DNA of 27,042 nt from Aestuariivita sp964402685 (lineage in GTDB: Bacteria; Pseudomonadota; Alphaproteobacteria; Rhodobacterales; Rhodobacteraceae), in NCBI GenBank assembly GCA_964402685.1, contig CAYODE010000030.1:1-27042 (forward strand), in the 5' to 3' direction. Positions 8,575 through 16,211 of the stretch are shown piece after piece. A program made the translations under genes and the position numbers. Every line of letters begins with the position of its first letter. The stretch's first letter is position 1. Below the pieces are notes generated by a model. It was not told where the DNA came from. It ran no database searches and saw only the letters and a list, made by a program, of their open reading frames with translations.

Positions 8575-9607
8575 ACTGTTGTTGGCCTTTTGCCTGCTTT
8601 GGCCCGTACACGTTTTGGCACAAGGGTTTGCCGGTTTGGGATCGGAGGCTGAAGGCTTTGCGGTGCCACAACCCAATCCGGCTTTCGACTTTCCTTCAGA
8701 TCATGGTGCGCATCCGGATTACCGGATCGAATGGTGGTACCTCACTGCCAATCTGACCGGTCCAGATGGCATGCCCTACGGCATTCAGTGGACACTCTTT
8801 CGATCGGCACTTGCGCCTGAAACCCGCGCGGGCTGGGACGATCCACAAATCTGGTTTGCCCATGCCGCCGTAACAACGCCCAACGCGCATCATGTAGCAG
8901 AGCGCGTCGCGCGGGGCGGCATTGGGCAGGCGGGGGTAACACCGGATCCGTTCCGCGCCTGGATCGACGATTGGCAGATGGCCGGGCCCGATTTCGACAA
9001 CATGCGCTTGACCGCGTCAGGCCGGGAGTTTCGGTATGACCTGCAACTTTCTGCGCAAGGACCGCTGGTCTTTCACGGTGAGGACGGCTTTTCGGTCAAA
9101 TCCGCAGAGGGGCAGGCGAGTTATTACTATTCACAACCATTCTTCGCGGTGGACGGCGTCCTGACCCTGCCGGAAGGTGATATTCCGGTGACCGGACAGG
9201 CCTGGCTGGATCGGGAATGGTCATCTCAACCTCTGTCGGACAATCAGTCAGGCTGGGATTGGTTTTCGCTGTCGTTTGCCACAGGAGAAAAGATGATGGG
9301 GTTTTTACTGCGTCAGACGGATGGGACGTCTTATTCCTCGGCCACGTGGATCGAGCCGGATGGATCTACGATCAGTTTTCCGGACGGCGCGTTTCGGGCT
9401 TACCCGCTTGGCGAGACGCAAGTCGCAGGTCGGAGCGTGCCAACGCGCTGGCAGGTGGAACTGCCTGATAAAGGGGTGGATGTGACGGTGGCTGCGCTTT
9501 ATCCGCCGTCTTGGATGGCGGTGTCTTTGCCCTATTGGGAAGGGCCGGTGGAGATTGAAGGCAGTCACCGCGGCCGGGGGTATCTGGAGATGACGGGTTA
9601 TGAGTGA
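8564..9607 (+). CDS. Secreted AttH/carotenoid 1,2-hydratase-like lipocalin-fold protein
   Basis: This encodes a 347-residue exported protein. The ATG at 8564 is preferred over an in-frame TTG at 8558, because AAGG at 8551-8554 lies 9 bp before it. The N-terminus is a signal peptide (MNVRLLLAFCLLWPVHVLA, cleavage before QG). The mature start has the family hallmark FPSDHGAHPDYRIEWWYLTA, and later WLDREWSSQPLS and GWDWFSLSF, both characteristic of the AttH/CrtC-like lipocalin superfamily (COG5621, predicted secreted hydrolase). The gene overlaps the permease by 11 bp. I infer that it is the periplasmic partner or cargo of the transporter, since the trio recurs widely. Enzymatic activity is not established. 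Confidence 0.88.
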   Translation: MNVRLLLAFCLLWPVHVLAQGFAGLGSEAEGFAVPQPNPAFDFPSDHGAHPDYRIEWWYLTANLTGPDGMPYGIQWTLFRSALAPETRAGWDDPQIWFAHAAVTTPNAHHVAERVARGGIGQAGVTPDPFRAWIDDWQMAGPDFDNMRLTASGREFRYDLQLSAQGPLVFHGEDGFSVKSAEGQASYYYSQPFFAVDGVLTLPEGDIPVTGQAWLDREWSSQPLSDNQSGWDWFSLSFATGEKMMGFLLRQTDGTSYSSATWIEPDGSTISFPDGAFRAYPLGETQVAGRSVPTRWQVELPDKGVDVTVAALYPPSWMAVSLPYWEGPVEIEGSHRGRGYLEMTGYE

Positions 9608-10154
9608 TCCATCTGATCTGAACGCGTTTCTGGATCACGCGTGGCAGCGGTTGAGCCGCGGGGTGGCTGATCGGCGGTCTGGCGCGCGGCATGTCAGTTT
9701 CTCAACGGTTTCTCCCGACGGGTTTCCGCAGGTTCGCACAGTTGTTTTGCGCGCGGCGCAAAAATCTCAAAACCTGGTTGAGGTGCACACCGATGCTGCG
9801 TCGGCAAAGGTCAGCGCGCTGGGGGCGCATCCCTACACCCAGCTTGTGGTTTGGGATGAAAAGCCACGTCTGCAAATCCGCCTCGATGCGCGTGTCGATG
9901 TGCTAAGCGGGGCAGACGTGTCCGATACGTGGCACCGGGTCCCCCCGGTGTCGCGGGAGGCCTATGGAAAGACGCCAGCGCCCGGAGCGCCGATTGACCA
10001 CGCCTATGCCTATGAGCTTCTCAGCGATCCGGCCGCGTTCCGCGTGTTGCGCTGTCATGTTCAACAGATTGATCTGGTTGAGTTGGGAGAAACGCATCGT
10101 CGTGCGACCTACCGGATCGAGGATGATTGGGCAGGACAGTGGCTGGTGCCGTGA
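9600..10154 (+). CDS. PNPOx-like FMN-binding protein
   Basis: This 184-residue cytoplasmic protein has the split-barrel flavin-binding fold: RRSGARHVSFSTVSPDGFPQ followed by RTVVLR, which corresponds to the FMN-phosphate contact of pyridoxamine-phosphate oxidase-like proteins. TDAASAKVSAL and WDEKPRLQIRL follow, and the protein ends DDWAGQWLVP. It resembles the Alr4036-type branch and lacks the C-terminal PLP-binding tail of genuine PdxH, so I do not call it PdxH. It overlaps the upstream AttH-like gene by 8 bp, which suggests coupled translation. Its link with the transporter is unexplained. The substrate is unknown. Confidence 0.85.
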   Translation: MSDPSDLNAFLDHAWQRLSRGVADRRSGARHVSFSTVSPDGFPQVRTVVLRAAQKSQNLVEVHTDAASAKVSALGAHPYTQLVVWDEKPRLQIRLDARVDVLSGADVSDTWHRVPPVSREAYGKTPAPGAPIDHAYAYELLSDPAAFRVLRCHVQQIDLVELGETHRRATYRIEDDWAGQWLVP

Positions 10155-10199
10155 CACCGGCCAAACCTGTGCTAAGTCACGCCGTGGGGAAGGAAAAGA

Positions 10200-11381
10200 A
10201 TGGGCGTGTCCAAAGAATTTGATCCCGTCTTGATCGTAGGGGCCGGTCCGGTTGGTTTGACGCTGGCGTCGCGCCTGCACGAAGCGGGCGTGCCGGTGCA
10301 GGTCTTTGAGGCAGAGCCAGAAATTTCGGACCAATTGCGTGCCTCGACCTTTCATCCTCCGACCCTAGATCTGTTCGATCCATCCGGGATCACCGATATT
10401 CTGATCGCCAAGGGACGTATTACACCGACATGGCAAATCCGCATGTTGGAGCGGCGCGAGCGGGCGGAATTTGACCTGTCGGTTCTGGCCGATGAGACGG
10501 GGCATCCCTATCGCCTTCAGTGCCGTCAAGCAGAGTTAAGCCGTGCCCTGCTGGGTCGTCTTCCCGACGGGATCGTGCATTTTTCCAGCCCCGTCTTGCA
10601 TGTTGAGCAGGACAGCTGCGGCGTTTCCGCCCGCATCGGGCGAGAGGTGGTCCGCGGCAGCTACCTTGTAGGATGTGATGGGGCGCGGTCGATTGTGCGC
10701 GGAGCGATCGGCGCGGAATGGGAAGGCGGGGCCTATCCCGAGCACACGGTTCTTGCGACCACGCATTTCCCCTTCGAAAAGCATATAGAGGGTCTGTCGG
10801 GTGTGAACTACATCTGGAAGTCTGGCGGAACGTTCTCGCTGTTGCGGTTGCCTGATGTTTGGCGGATTTCGTTGCATCCGCGCGAGGGACAAAGCCCGGA
10901 AGCCGCGTTGCAGGATGAGGCTATTCGCGCGCAGATCGGCGAAATCCTCCCGAAGGCGGGCGATTTGGAAATCGTTGAAAAACGGATCTACAAAATCCAT
11001 CGCCGTGTCGCCTCCCAATATCGGGAGGGACGGATGTTGCTGGCGGGGGATGCTGCTCATCTGAACAGCCCGAAAGGCGGCATGGGTATGAACGGAGGCA
11101 TTCACGATGCGTGGGCTCTGGCCGATTTGCTGATAGACATCGCAAACGGTGCGCCGGAAGAGGTGCTGGAGACGTATGAGCGCAAGCGTCGCCCGATTGC
11201 CAAGGACGACATTGTCGGACAGGCCGACAAAAATCGGGCGAGGATGAATGCGACGGATGAAACGGCGCGGTTGGCACATCTGTCAGAGCTGCAGCGGATC
11301 GCGCGTGATCCGGACCTTGCAAGGGAATTTCTACGGCGTTCTTCTATGATCGAGGGTTTGAAGCGGGCGGAGGCATTATGA
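10200..11381 (+). CDS. FAD-dependent aromatic-ring hydroxylase family monooxygenase
   Basis: This 393-residue flavoprotein monooxygenase has all three class A fingerprints: GAGPVG at residues 14-19 (dinucleotide fold), the DG motif in GCDGARSIVR near 158-167, and LAGDAAHLNSPKGGMGMN near 281-298, which binds the FAD ribityl and seals the active site. The protein is shorter than MhpA or PheA because it lacks the C-terminal thioredoxin-like domain. The start is well supported by GGGGAAGGA at 10187-10193. It heads a four-gene overlapping cluster, so NAD(P)H-dependent hydroxylation of an aromatic or heteroaromatic acid is the likely first step. The actual substrate cannot be read from the sequence. 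Confidence 0.9.
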   Translation: MGVSKEFDPVLIVGAGPVGLTLASRLHEAGVPVQVFEAEPEISDQLRASTFHPPTLDLFDPSGITDILIAKGRITPTWQIRMLERRERAEFDLSVLADETGHPYRLQCRQAELSRALLGRLPDGIVHFSSPVLHVEQDSCGVSARIGREVVRGSYLVGCDGARSIVRGAIGAEWEGGAYPEHTVLATTHFPFEKHIEGLSGVNYIWKSGGTFSLLRLPDVWRISLHPREGQSPEAALQDEAIRAQIGEILPKAGDLEIVEKRIYKIHRRVASQYREGRMLLAGDAAHLNSPKGGMGMNGGIHDAWALADLLIDIANGAPEEVLETYERKRRPIAKDDIVGQADKNRARMNATDETARLAHLSELQRIARDPDLAREFLRRSSMIEGLKRAEAL

Positions 11382-12106
11382 TGACCAAGCGACTGGCGAT
11401 ACTGGGGGGCTGCGGCGGTATTGGGCGGCAGTTGGTAAAAGATGCCCAAGACGCTGGCTGGATACCCATTGTTTTTGATCTGGCGCGCTCGATTGATGCA
11501 CACCCGCTTGATGGTGTTGAAGCGCATCCGGTTGATGCGAGCGACGCAGAAGATATCGAACGCGCGGCAGCGAAATTGGCCACGCCGATAGAGGCTTTTG
11601 TGAACTTGTGCGGGTTTGTATCGGGTGACGGTCTCCTTGCAGATCGGACCCCCGGAGACTGGGCCGAGGTGATGGCGGGCAATCTGAACGCCGCTTTCTT
11701 TGCCGCGCGCGCATTTGGTCCGCGCATGGCCAAAGGAGGGGCCATGGTGCAAGTCGGTTCTGGTTTGGGTCACTACGCGCGGCCGGGATACGGTCCATAT
11801 GGCATTGCCAAGGCGGGTATCGCCCAGATGACACGGCAACTGGCGTTGGAAATGGCGCCTAATGTGCGGGTCAATTGCGTGGCACCGTCCGCAGTGGACA
11901 CGGCGTTTTTGCGCGGTGGCACCGGAAGGTCGGACGAGGACGCGCCATCGCGTGTGGATATCGATGCCTATGCCTCGGTCATTCCGATGCAGCGGGTGGC
12001 GCTGCCGCAGGATGTGACAGGACCGATCCTGTTTCTGCTATCGGATCAGGCGGCTTACGTGACGGGACAAACCCTGCACATCAACGGGGGGGCGTATATG
12101 CCATGA
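11378..12106 (+). CDS. SDR-family dehydrogenase
   Basis: This 242-residue short-chain dehydrogenase has a cofactor loop LGGCGGIG (residues 9-16), a variant of TGxxxGIG in which the first Thr is replaced by Gly. Catalytic Ser128 (VGSG), Tyr141 and Lys145 (YGIAK) are present, and the C-terminal TGQTLHINGGAYMP is the usual classical-SDR ending. D34 at the end of the second strand (IVFD) favours NAD over NADP. The ATG overlaps the stop of the monooxygenase gene (ATGATGA), and the 3' end overlaps the aldehyde dehydrogenase start. It probably oxidises a diol or alcohol intermediate in the same pathway. Confidence 0.9.
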   Translation: MMTKRLAILGGCGGIGRQLVKDAQDAGWIPIVFDLARSIDAHPLDGVEAHPVDASDAEDIERAAAKLATPIEAFVNLCGFVSGDGLLADRTPGDWAEVMAGNLNAAFFAARAFGPRMAKGGAMVQVGSGLGHYARPGYGPYGIAKAGIAQMTRQLALEMAPNVRVNCVAPSAVDTAFLRGGTGRSDEDAPSRVDIDAYASVIPMQRVALPQDVTGPILFLLSDQAAYVTGQTLHINGGAYMP

Positions 12107-13596
12107 GCTTTGAGTTGCCGATTGTGCCACCTGCTGAGGTTGGAGGCTACGCCGCCGGTCGCGCGACATCTGGCGGGGGGCAGGAATTGCCGGTCTACTA
12201 CCCCGCTACCGGAGCCCGGATCTCGACCCTGATTGAAGATGATGACGCGTCGGTTGATCAAGCGGTACAGGCCGCACGTACAGCGTTTGATCGCGGTCCG
12301 TGGCCCGGGTTCTCGGTACCGCAACGTGTCGACGTTTTAGAGCGCTGCCGACAGGTCATTCTGGATAACGCGGAAGAGCTTGCCCGCTTGGAATGCGCCG
12401 CGACGGGGTTGGTGCTGCGCGAATTGCGGGAGCGGCATATTCAGCGCGCGGCGTATAACTTTCGTTTCTTCGCGGAATACATCAGCCAGTCTGCTGGACA
12501 GCGCTATGACCAAACGCCTGGGTTCATGACAACGGTATCACGCGTTCCAGTGGGGGTCGCGGCGCTGATCGCCCCATGGAATGCTCCGGTTGCCCTGGCC
12601 ACAATGAAAATCGCTGCCGCTTTGTCGTTCGGCAATACCGCGGTGTTGAAACCGTCGGAACAGACGCCATTTGCCTTGGCTCGGTTGGTTGCACTGTTGC
12701 AAGAGGTACTGCCGGAAGGCGTTCTAAATCTGGTCAATGGGCGCGGGGCTGTCACCGGTGCGGCACTGGTCGATCATCCCGGCGTGGATTTGGTGAGCTT
12801 CACCGGCGGCACACAAACCGGGCGGACGATCATGTCCGCGGCCGGGCGCAATCTGGTTCCCTGCACGCTGGAGCTGGGGGGCAAATCTGCAAACATTGTT
12901 TTTGCCTCTGCTGATATCGACAGGGCGTTGGATGGCGCGCTGCTGGGGATCTTCTCCAATAATGGCCAGCAATGCCTCGCCGGGTCGCGTATTCTTGTTG
13001 AACGCTCGATCTATGACGATTTTGTTGGGCGATTTGTGGAACGCGCTGCGCGGGTCCGCGTGGGAGACCCGCTGTCAGATGAGACCGAGATCGGGCCTTT
13101 GGCCAGCGTGGCGCATCGGGATCGCGTGCTGAGCTTTGTCGATATTGCGCACGGGGACGGCGGCACGCTTTTGACCGGTGGGACGCGGCGGGACGATTTG
13201 GGCGACGGCTACTTCGTGGCGCCTACGGCGGTGAGCGTGCCGTCCAATCAGGCGCAGGTCGCGCAGGACGAAATCTTTGGGCCGTTTGCGACGTTTCTGC
13301 CCTTCGATAGTGCAGTGGAGGCCGCGGCCATGGCCAATGACACCAGCTTTGGTTTGGTCAGTTATATCTGGTCGGATCACTTACCAACTGTCATGACCAT
13401 GAGCGAGCAGATGCGATCCGGCGTGGTTTGGGTGAACACGCCCATGATGCGGGAATTGCGCGCGCCGTTTGGCGGTTTCAAAACCTCGGGCGTTGGGCGG
13501 GAAGGCGGTGCATCGTGCGAGGCGTTTTATACAGAAGAACGGACGATCACGATCCCGACCCATCCGCAGCCCCTGCGCAAGCTGGGCCAGACATGA
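12103..13596 (+). CDS. Aldehyde dehydrogenase (NAD(P)+-dependent, ALDH superfamily)
   Basis: This encodes a 497-residue ALDH. The ATG at 12103 overlaps the SDR stop (ATGA) and gives the usual family length; the longer open frame from 11875 runs through the SDR gene and is not used. Catalytic residues are all present: Asn160 (PWNAP), Lys183 (VLKPSE), Glu257 (LELGGK) and Cys291 (NNGQQCLAG). The C-terminal RAPFGGFKTSGVGREGG is the typical oligomerisation and cofactor region. The sequence type resembles hydroxymuconic-semialdehyde, betaine-aldehyde and vanillin dehydrogenase branches, which I cannot separate by eye. It fits oxidation of a semialdehyde made by the upstream enzymes. Confidence 0.93.
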   Translation: MSFELPIVPPAEVGGYAAGRATSGGGQELPVYYPATGARISTLIEDDDASVDQAVQAARTAFDRGPWPGFSVPQRVDVLERCRQVILDNAEELARLECAATGLVLRELRERHIQRAAYNFRFFAEYISQSAGQRYDQTPGFMTTVSRVPVGVAALIAPWNAPVALATMKIAAALSFGNTAVLKPSEQTPFALARLVALLQEVLPEGVLNLVNGRGAVTGAALVDHPGVDLVSFTGGTQTGRTIMSAAGRNLVPCTLELGGKSANIVFASADIDRALDGALLGIFSNNGQQCLAGSRILVERSIYDDFVGRFVERAARVRVGDPLSDETEIGPLASVAHRDRVLSFVDIAHGDGGTLLTGGTRRDDLGDGYFVAPTAVSVPSNQAQVAQDEIFGPFATFLPFDSAVEAAAMANDTSFGLVSYIWSDHLPTVMTMSEQMRSGVVWVNTPMMRELRAPFGGFKTSGVGREGGASCEAFYTEERTITIPTHPQPLRKLGQT

Positions 13597-14375
13597 CGCA
13601 GCGCTTGGAATATGGCGCGGCGGGTGTGATGGGCGTTTTGACGCCGCAAGCCAACACAACGGTTGAACCGGAATTCTGGGCGCTGATGCCGCCTGGCTGG
13701 TCGATGCTGAATGCGCGGCTGATGTCAGATAAGGCAACGATCCGTGACCGCCTGGTGGATTACACTGAACGATACGCGGACACATGTGCGGAGTTTGCGA
13801 ACGCACCGGTTGACGTGATCGCAGCGGCCTGTACGGGTGCCTCCTATCTGATTGGCAAAGAGGCCGAAGACGCCCTCGTCGATCGGATCGAAACGCAGTA
13901 TGGCGTGCCATTTGTCACCGCTGCCTTGGCCTCTGTGATGGCTTTACGGGCGCTTGGAGCCCGGAAGATTGCGTTGCTGTCGCCATATCCGGATGACCTT
14001 AATCGTGCCAGCACACCCTATTGGGAGGCGCACGGTTTTGAGGTGGTGACCAAGGCCGGCCCCATGCTGGAGGACGCTGCATTCCATCCAATTTACGCCA
14101 TGGGGAGAGACGCTGTTTTCAACAGTTACGCTCATTTGTCAGATAGCGATGCGGACGCGGTTTTAATGCTGGGCACTGGCATGGCCACGCTGCACCCACT
14201 GCTTCGGGGATACGGAGATGGTCTGATGCCCGCCGTTTCTTGCAATCTTGCCCTTGTTTGGGCGGCGACACAGAAGCGCCGTTGGGATCAGTTAGACTTG
14301 GCCGAATTGAATGACTGGTGCGCCGGAACTCATTGGGCGCCCCGATTAGAAGCGATTTTCCCAGGTTCGGCCTAA
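13593..14375 (+). CDS. Asp/Glu racemase superfamily protein, maleate isomerase/arylmalonate decarboxylase-like
   Basis: This 260-residue protein starts at an ATG overlapping the ALDH stop. The opening GVLTPQANTTVEPEFWAL and the loop AACTGASY with Cys80 are typical of maleate cis-trans isomerase and arylmalonate decarboxylase relatives, which use one or two active-site cysteines for proton transfer. At the second site, where the family normally has Cys, the sequence reads LGTGMATL (residues 193-200), so Gly or Thr occupies that position. Another cysteine, Cys217 (VSCNLALVWAA), is close but belongs to the following helix. The protein may isomerise, racemise or decarboxylate a dicarboxylate made by the operon. 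It is the last gene before a 425-bp gene-free stretch. Confidence 0.82.
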   Translation: MTQRLEYGAAGVMGVLTPQANTTVEPEFWALMPPGWSMLNARLMSDKATIRDRLVDYTERYADTCAEFANAPVDVIAAACTGASYLIGKEAEDALVDRIETQYGVPFVTAALASVMALRALGARKIALLSPYPDDLNRASTPYWEAHGFEVVTKAGPMLEDAAFHPIYAMGRDAVFNSYAHLSDSDADAVLMLGTGMATLHPLLRGYGDGLMPAVSCNLALVWAATQKRRWDQLDLAELNDWCAGTHWAPRLEAIFPGSA

Positions 14376-14800
14376 TCCGCGACCAATCTGGGTTTCTTCT
14401 GGCAGTTGATTGGTTGTTGCGTATTTGGCGCGGTCTGGAGATCCCAAATAAACTGCGCATCCTCGTGGGAGAAAGCTGAGGATCAAGTCTAATCAACAAG
14501 CAATGCCCCACTTTCGAGTATGCCGGTCTTAGCCTATTCCCGAAATTGTTCGACAGGAATGTCTTTGCTTCCTCGATGGGCCGGCTTCTGCGAAACAATT
14601 CGACGTAAAAGACGGAATTGATGCGCCATCCATGGACGCGACGGTGAGTTGGTGTTGTTCTGTTGTCGCGCTTTGGCATCTATGGCAAAATTTTGTTTTG
14701 TTTTTGGCCTCTTAGCTGGCATAGTCCGCTGATAATTTAACGACTCGGCGTGCGTTTTTAAGTCGGGCATCCTACGGAATAACAGGGGTCAGTGCGTCCC
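14376..14800 (+). other. 425-bp intergenic region between catabolic cluster and secretion island
   Basis: I see no credible gene here on either strand. It contains a 7-bp inverted repeat TATTTGG/CCAAATA (14422-14428 and 14444-14450) and a 6-bp one ATCCTC/GAGGAT (14459-14464 and 14478-14483). Neither is G+C-rich with a following T-tract, so I do not call a terminator. Further on lie two CGAA-N4-TTCG dyads (separate entry) and an AT-rich stretch around 14690-14760, which is the most likely place for a promoter of the secretion operon. AGGGG at 14784-14788 may be the ribosome binding site. Confidence 0.6.
14541..14604. promoter_or_regulatory. Two spaced dyads, CGAA-N4-TTCG, 50 bp apart
   Basis: CGAAATTGTTCGAC at 14541-14554 and CGAAACAATTCGAC at 14591-14604 agree at 11 of 14 positions, and each is an interrupted palindrome (CGAA/TTCG arms). 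Their identical offset of 50 bp, close to five helical turns, would put both on the same DNA face. They lie about 200-260 bp upstream of the tolC-like start. Binding by a dimeric regulator is an inference; no known regulator is matched. Confidence 0.35.
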
Positions 14801-16204
14801 ATGATTTTTTTGAAGCTGCCTTTTTGGCGCATGTACACTGTTGCTTTTGCCTTTGGTTTGACAGCGTTCGGCCTTGTCCCAACCGCATTTGCTGACAGCC
14901 TGCAAAACGCGGTGACGCAATCGCTTTTGAACAGCAATGCCAGAAACGCGTCCATTGCGGCGATTGAGGCGCAAGAGAAGCAAGTGATCATCACTCAGAG
15001 TGATCGCAAACCGCGTGTCGAGATATTCGCAGAAGTTGCACAGGAACGGGTTGATGATCCAAACAACCTGACCGTAGGTGATAACGATGAGTTCAAGCTC
15101 GCGCGCGGGGGCGGGGCGACGATTACCTATTCCTTGTTGGATGGTATGCGGTCGCTCAACACGTTGTACCGCGAGGCGACGTTACTGGATTCCGAGATCA
15201 TTCGACTGTCGGATGCCACCGAAACGCTCGCTTTGAATGCGGTGCAGTCTTACATCGACGTCGTCCGACATCAGAATATTGTCGCGTTGTCGCAACAAAA
15301 CATTGCAGTACATGAGCGCATCGTCGGCCAGGTTGAACAGCAGGTGACCGCAGGCAAGTTGTCAGAACCGGATCGATTTCGTGCAAACGACAAATTGCTT
15401 GCGGCGAAACTGGCCCGCTCTGAAGCAAATGCAGCTTTGGCAGATGCCATCGCACAGTACGAACTGATTATTGGTGTGCCCCCGAGGGGCGCGATGTCCA
15501 TCCACGGCGCGGTCAATTTGCCGCCCTCACGGGCGTCGCTTGAGACCAATGCCTTGACCAATAGTCTGCAACTCAAACTGGCCCGCAATGATCTCAAGGC
15601 GCTCACGTATCAAGGTGCCATTGATGAGGCCGATTGGAAGCCGCGCGTTGACTTATTCGCCTCCGCGGACGCGGGTATTGACCGTGGAGGGTCATCAGAC
15701 AGTGACTCGCGCACGGCCGCGGGCGTTCGGTTGAACTGGACACTGCACAGCCAGAGCAAGAAATCCGCCACGATTGCGCGTAATCGCGATCTTCAGATGC
15801 GGGCGCACTACCAGATGAAACAACTGGAATCCGAAGTGCGCGATTTTGCGCGCCGTACATGGAACCAGTTCCGGGCCGTTTCCGAGCGCAAGACGCTTCT
15901 GGATCGGACCGTGTCGACGAATGTGCGTATCGTTGAAGAGTTTCGCCGCGAATTCGAAGCGGCAAAGCGTCCTTTGTTACAGGTGCTGGACGCTGAACGC
16001 GCGCTGTTTAACCAAAAGGTGCAACGCATAAACGCCGAGGCCAACTTGGCATTTCAAAAATATAAAATACTCGCCGCACAAAACACCCTGGCCGATCATT
16101 TCGGATTGGCGCATGCGGGGCGTGTGCTGGAGGCAGACTTCGAGCAGAGAGTCAAATCTTCACCGCGCGGGGAATTCAACGTGACTGTCCCGCCTTTAGA
16201 ATAG
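14801..16204 (+). CDS. TolC-family outer-membrane channel of a type I secretion system
   Basis: This encodes a protein of about 467 residues that forms the outer-membrane tunnel for the downstream ABC exporter. The ATG at 14801 is preferred; a GTG at 14792 leaves only about 3 bp after AGGGG. The signal peptide is clear (hydrophobic to LVPTAFA, cleavage before DS at about residue 31). Two outer-membrane efflux (OEP) repeats follow, with long coiled-coil helices; markers are ALNAVQSYIDVVR in the first half and AAGVRLNWTLHSQSKKSA then RRTWNQF in the second. The order tolC-like, ABC ATPase, HlyD-like, giant RTX substrate on one strand shows it serves type I secretion, as LapE does for LapA. There are 7 bp to the next gene. 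Confidence 0.92.
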   Translation: MIFLKLPFWRMYTVAFAFGLTAFGLVPTAFADSLQNAVTQSLLNSNARNASIAAIEAQEKQVIITQSDRKPRVEIFAEVAQERVDDPNNLTVGDNDEFKLARGGGATITYSLLDGMRSLNTLYREATLLDSEIIRLSDATETLALNAVQSYIDVVRHQNIVALSQQNIAVHERIVGQVEQQVTAGKLSEPDRFRANDKLLAAKLARSEANAALADAIAQYELIIGVPPRGAMSIHGAVNLPPSRASLETNALTNSLQLKLARNDLKALTYQGAIDEADWKPRVDLFASADAGIDRGGSSDSDSRTAAGVRLNWTLHSQSKKSATIARNRDLQMRAHYQMKQLESEVRDFARRTWNQFRAVSERKTLLDRTVSTNVRIVEEFRREFEAAKRPLLQVLDAERALFNQKVQRINAEANLAFQKYKILAAQNTLADHFGLAHAGRVLEADFEQRVKSSPRGEFNVTVPPLE

Positions 16205-16211
16205 CCCGCGC

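Noticed and set aside
11875..12102. Upstream extension of the aldehyde dehydrogenase frame
   Set aside because: It lies entirely inside the SDR gene in another frame; the ATG at 12103 with ATGA overlap gives the normal ALDH length.
14422..14483. Inverted repeats downstream of the catabolic operon as an intrinsic terminator
   Set aside because: The stems are only 6-7 bp, one is AT-rich with a 15-nt loop, and no T-tract follows.
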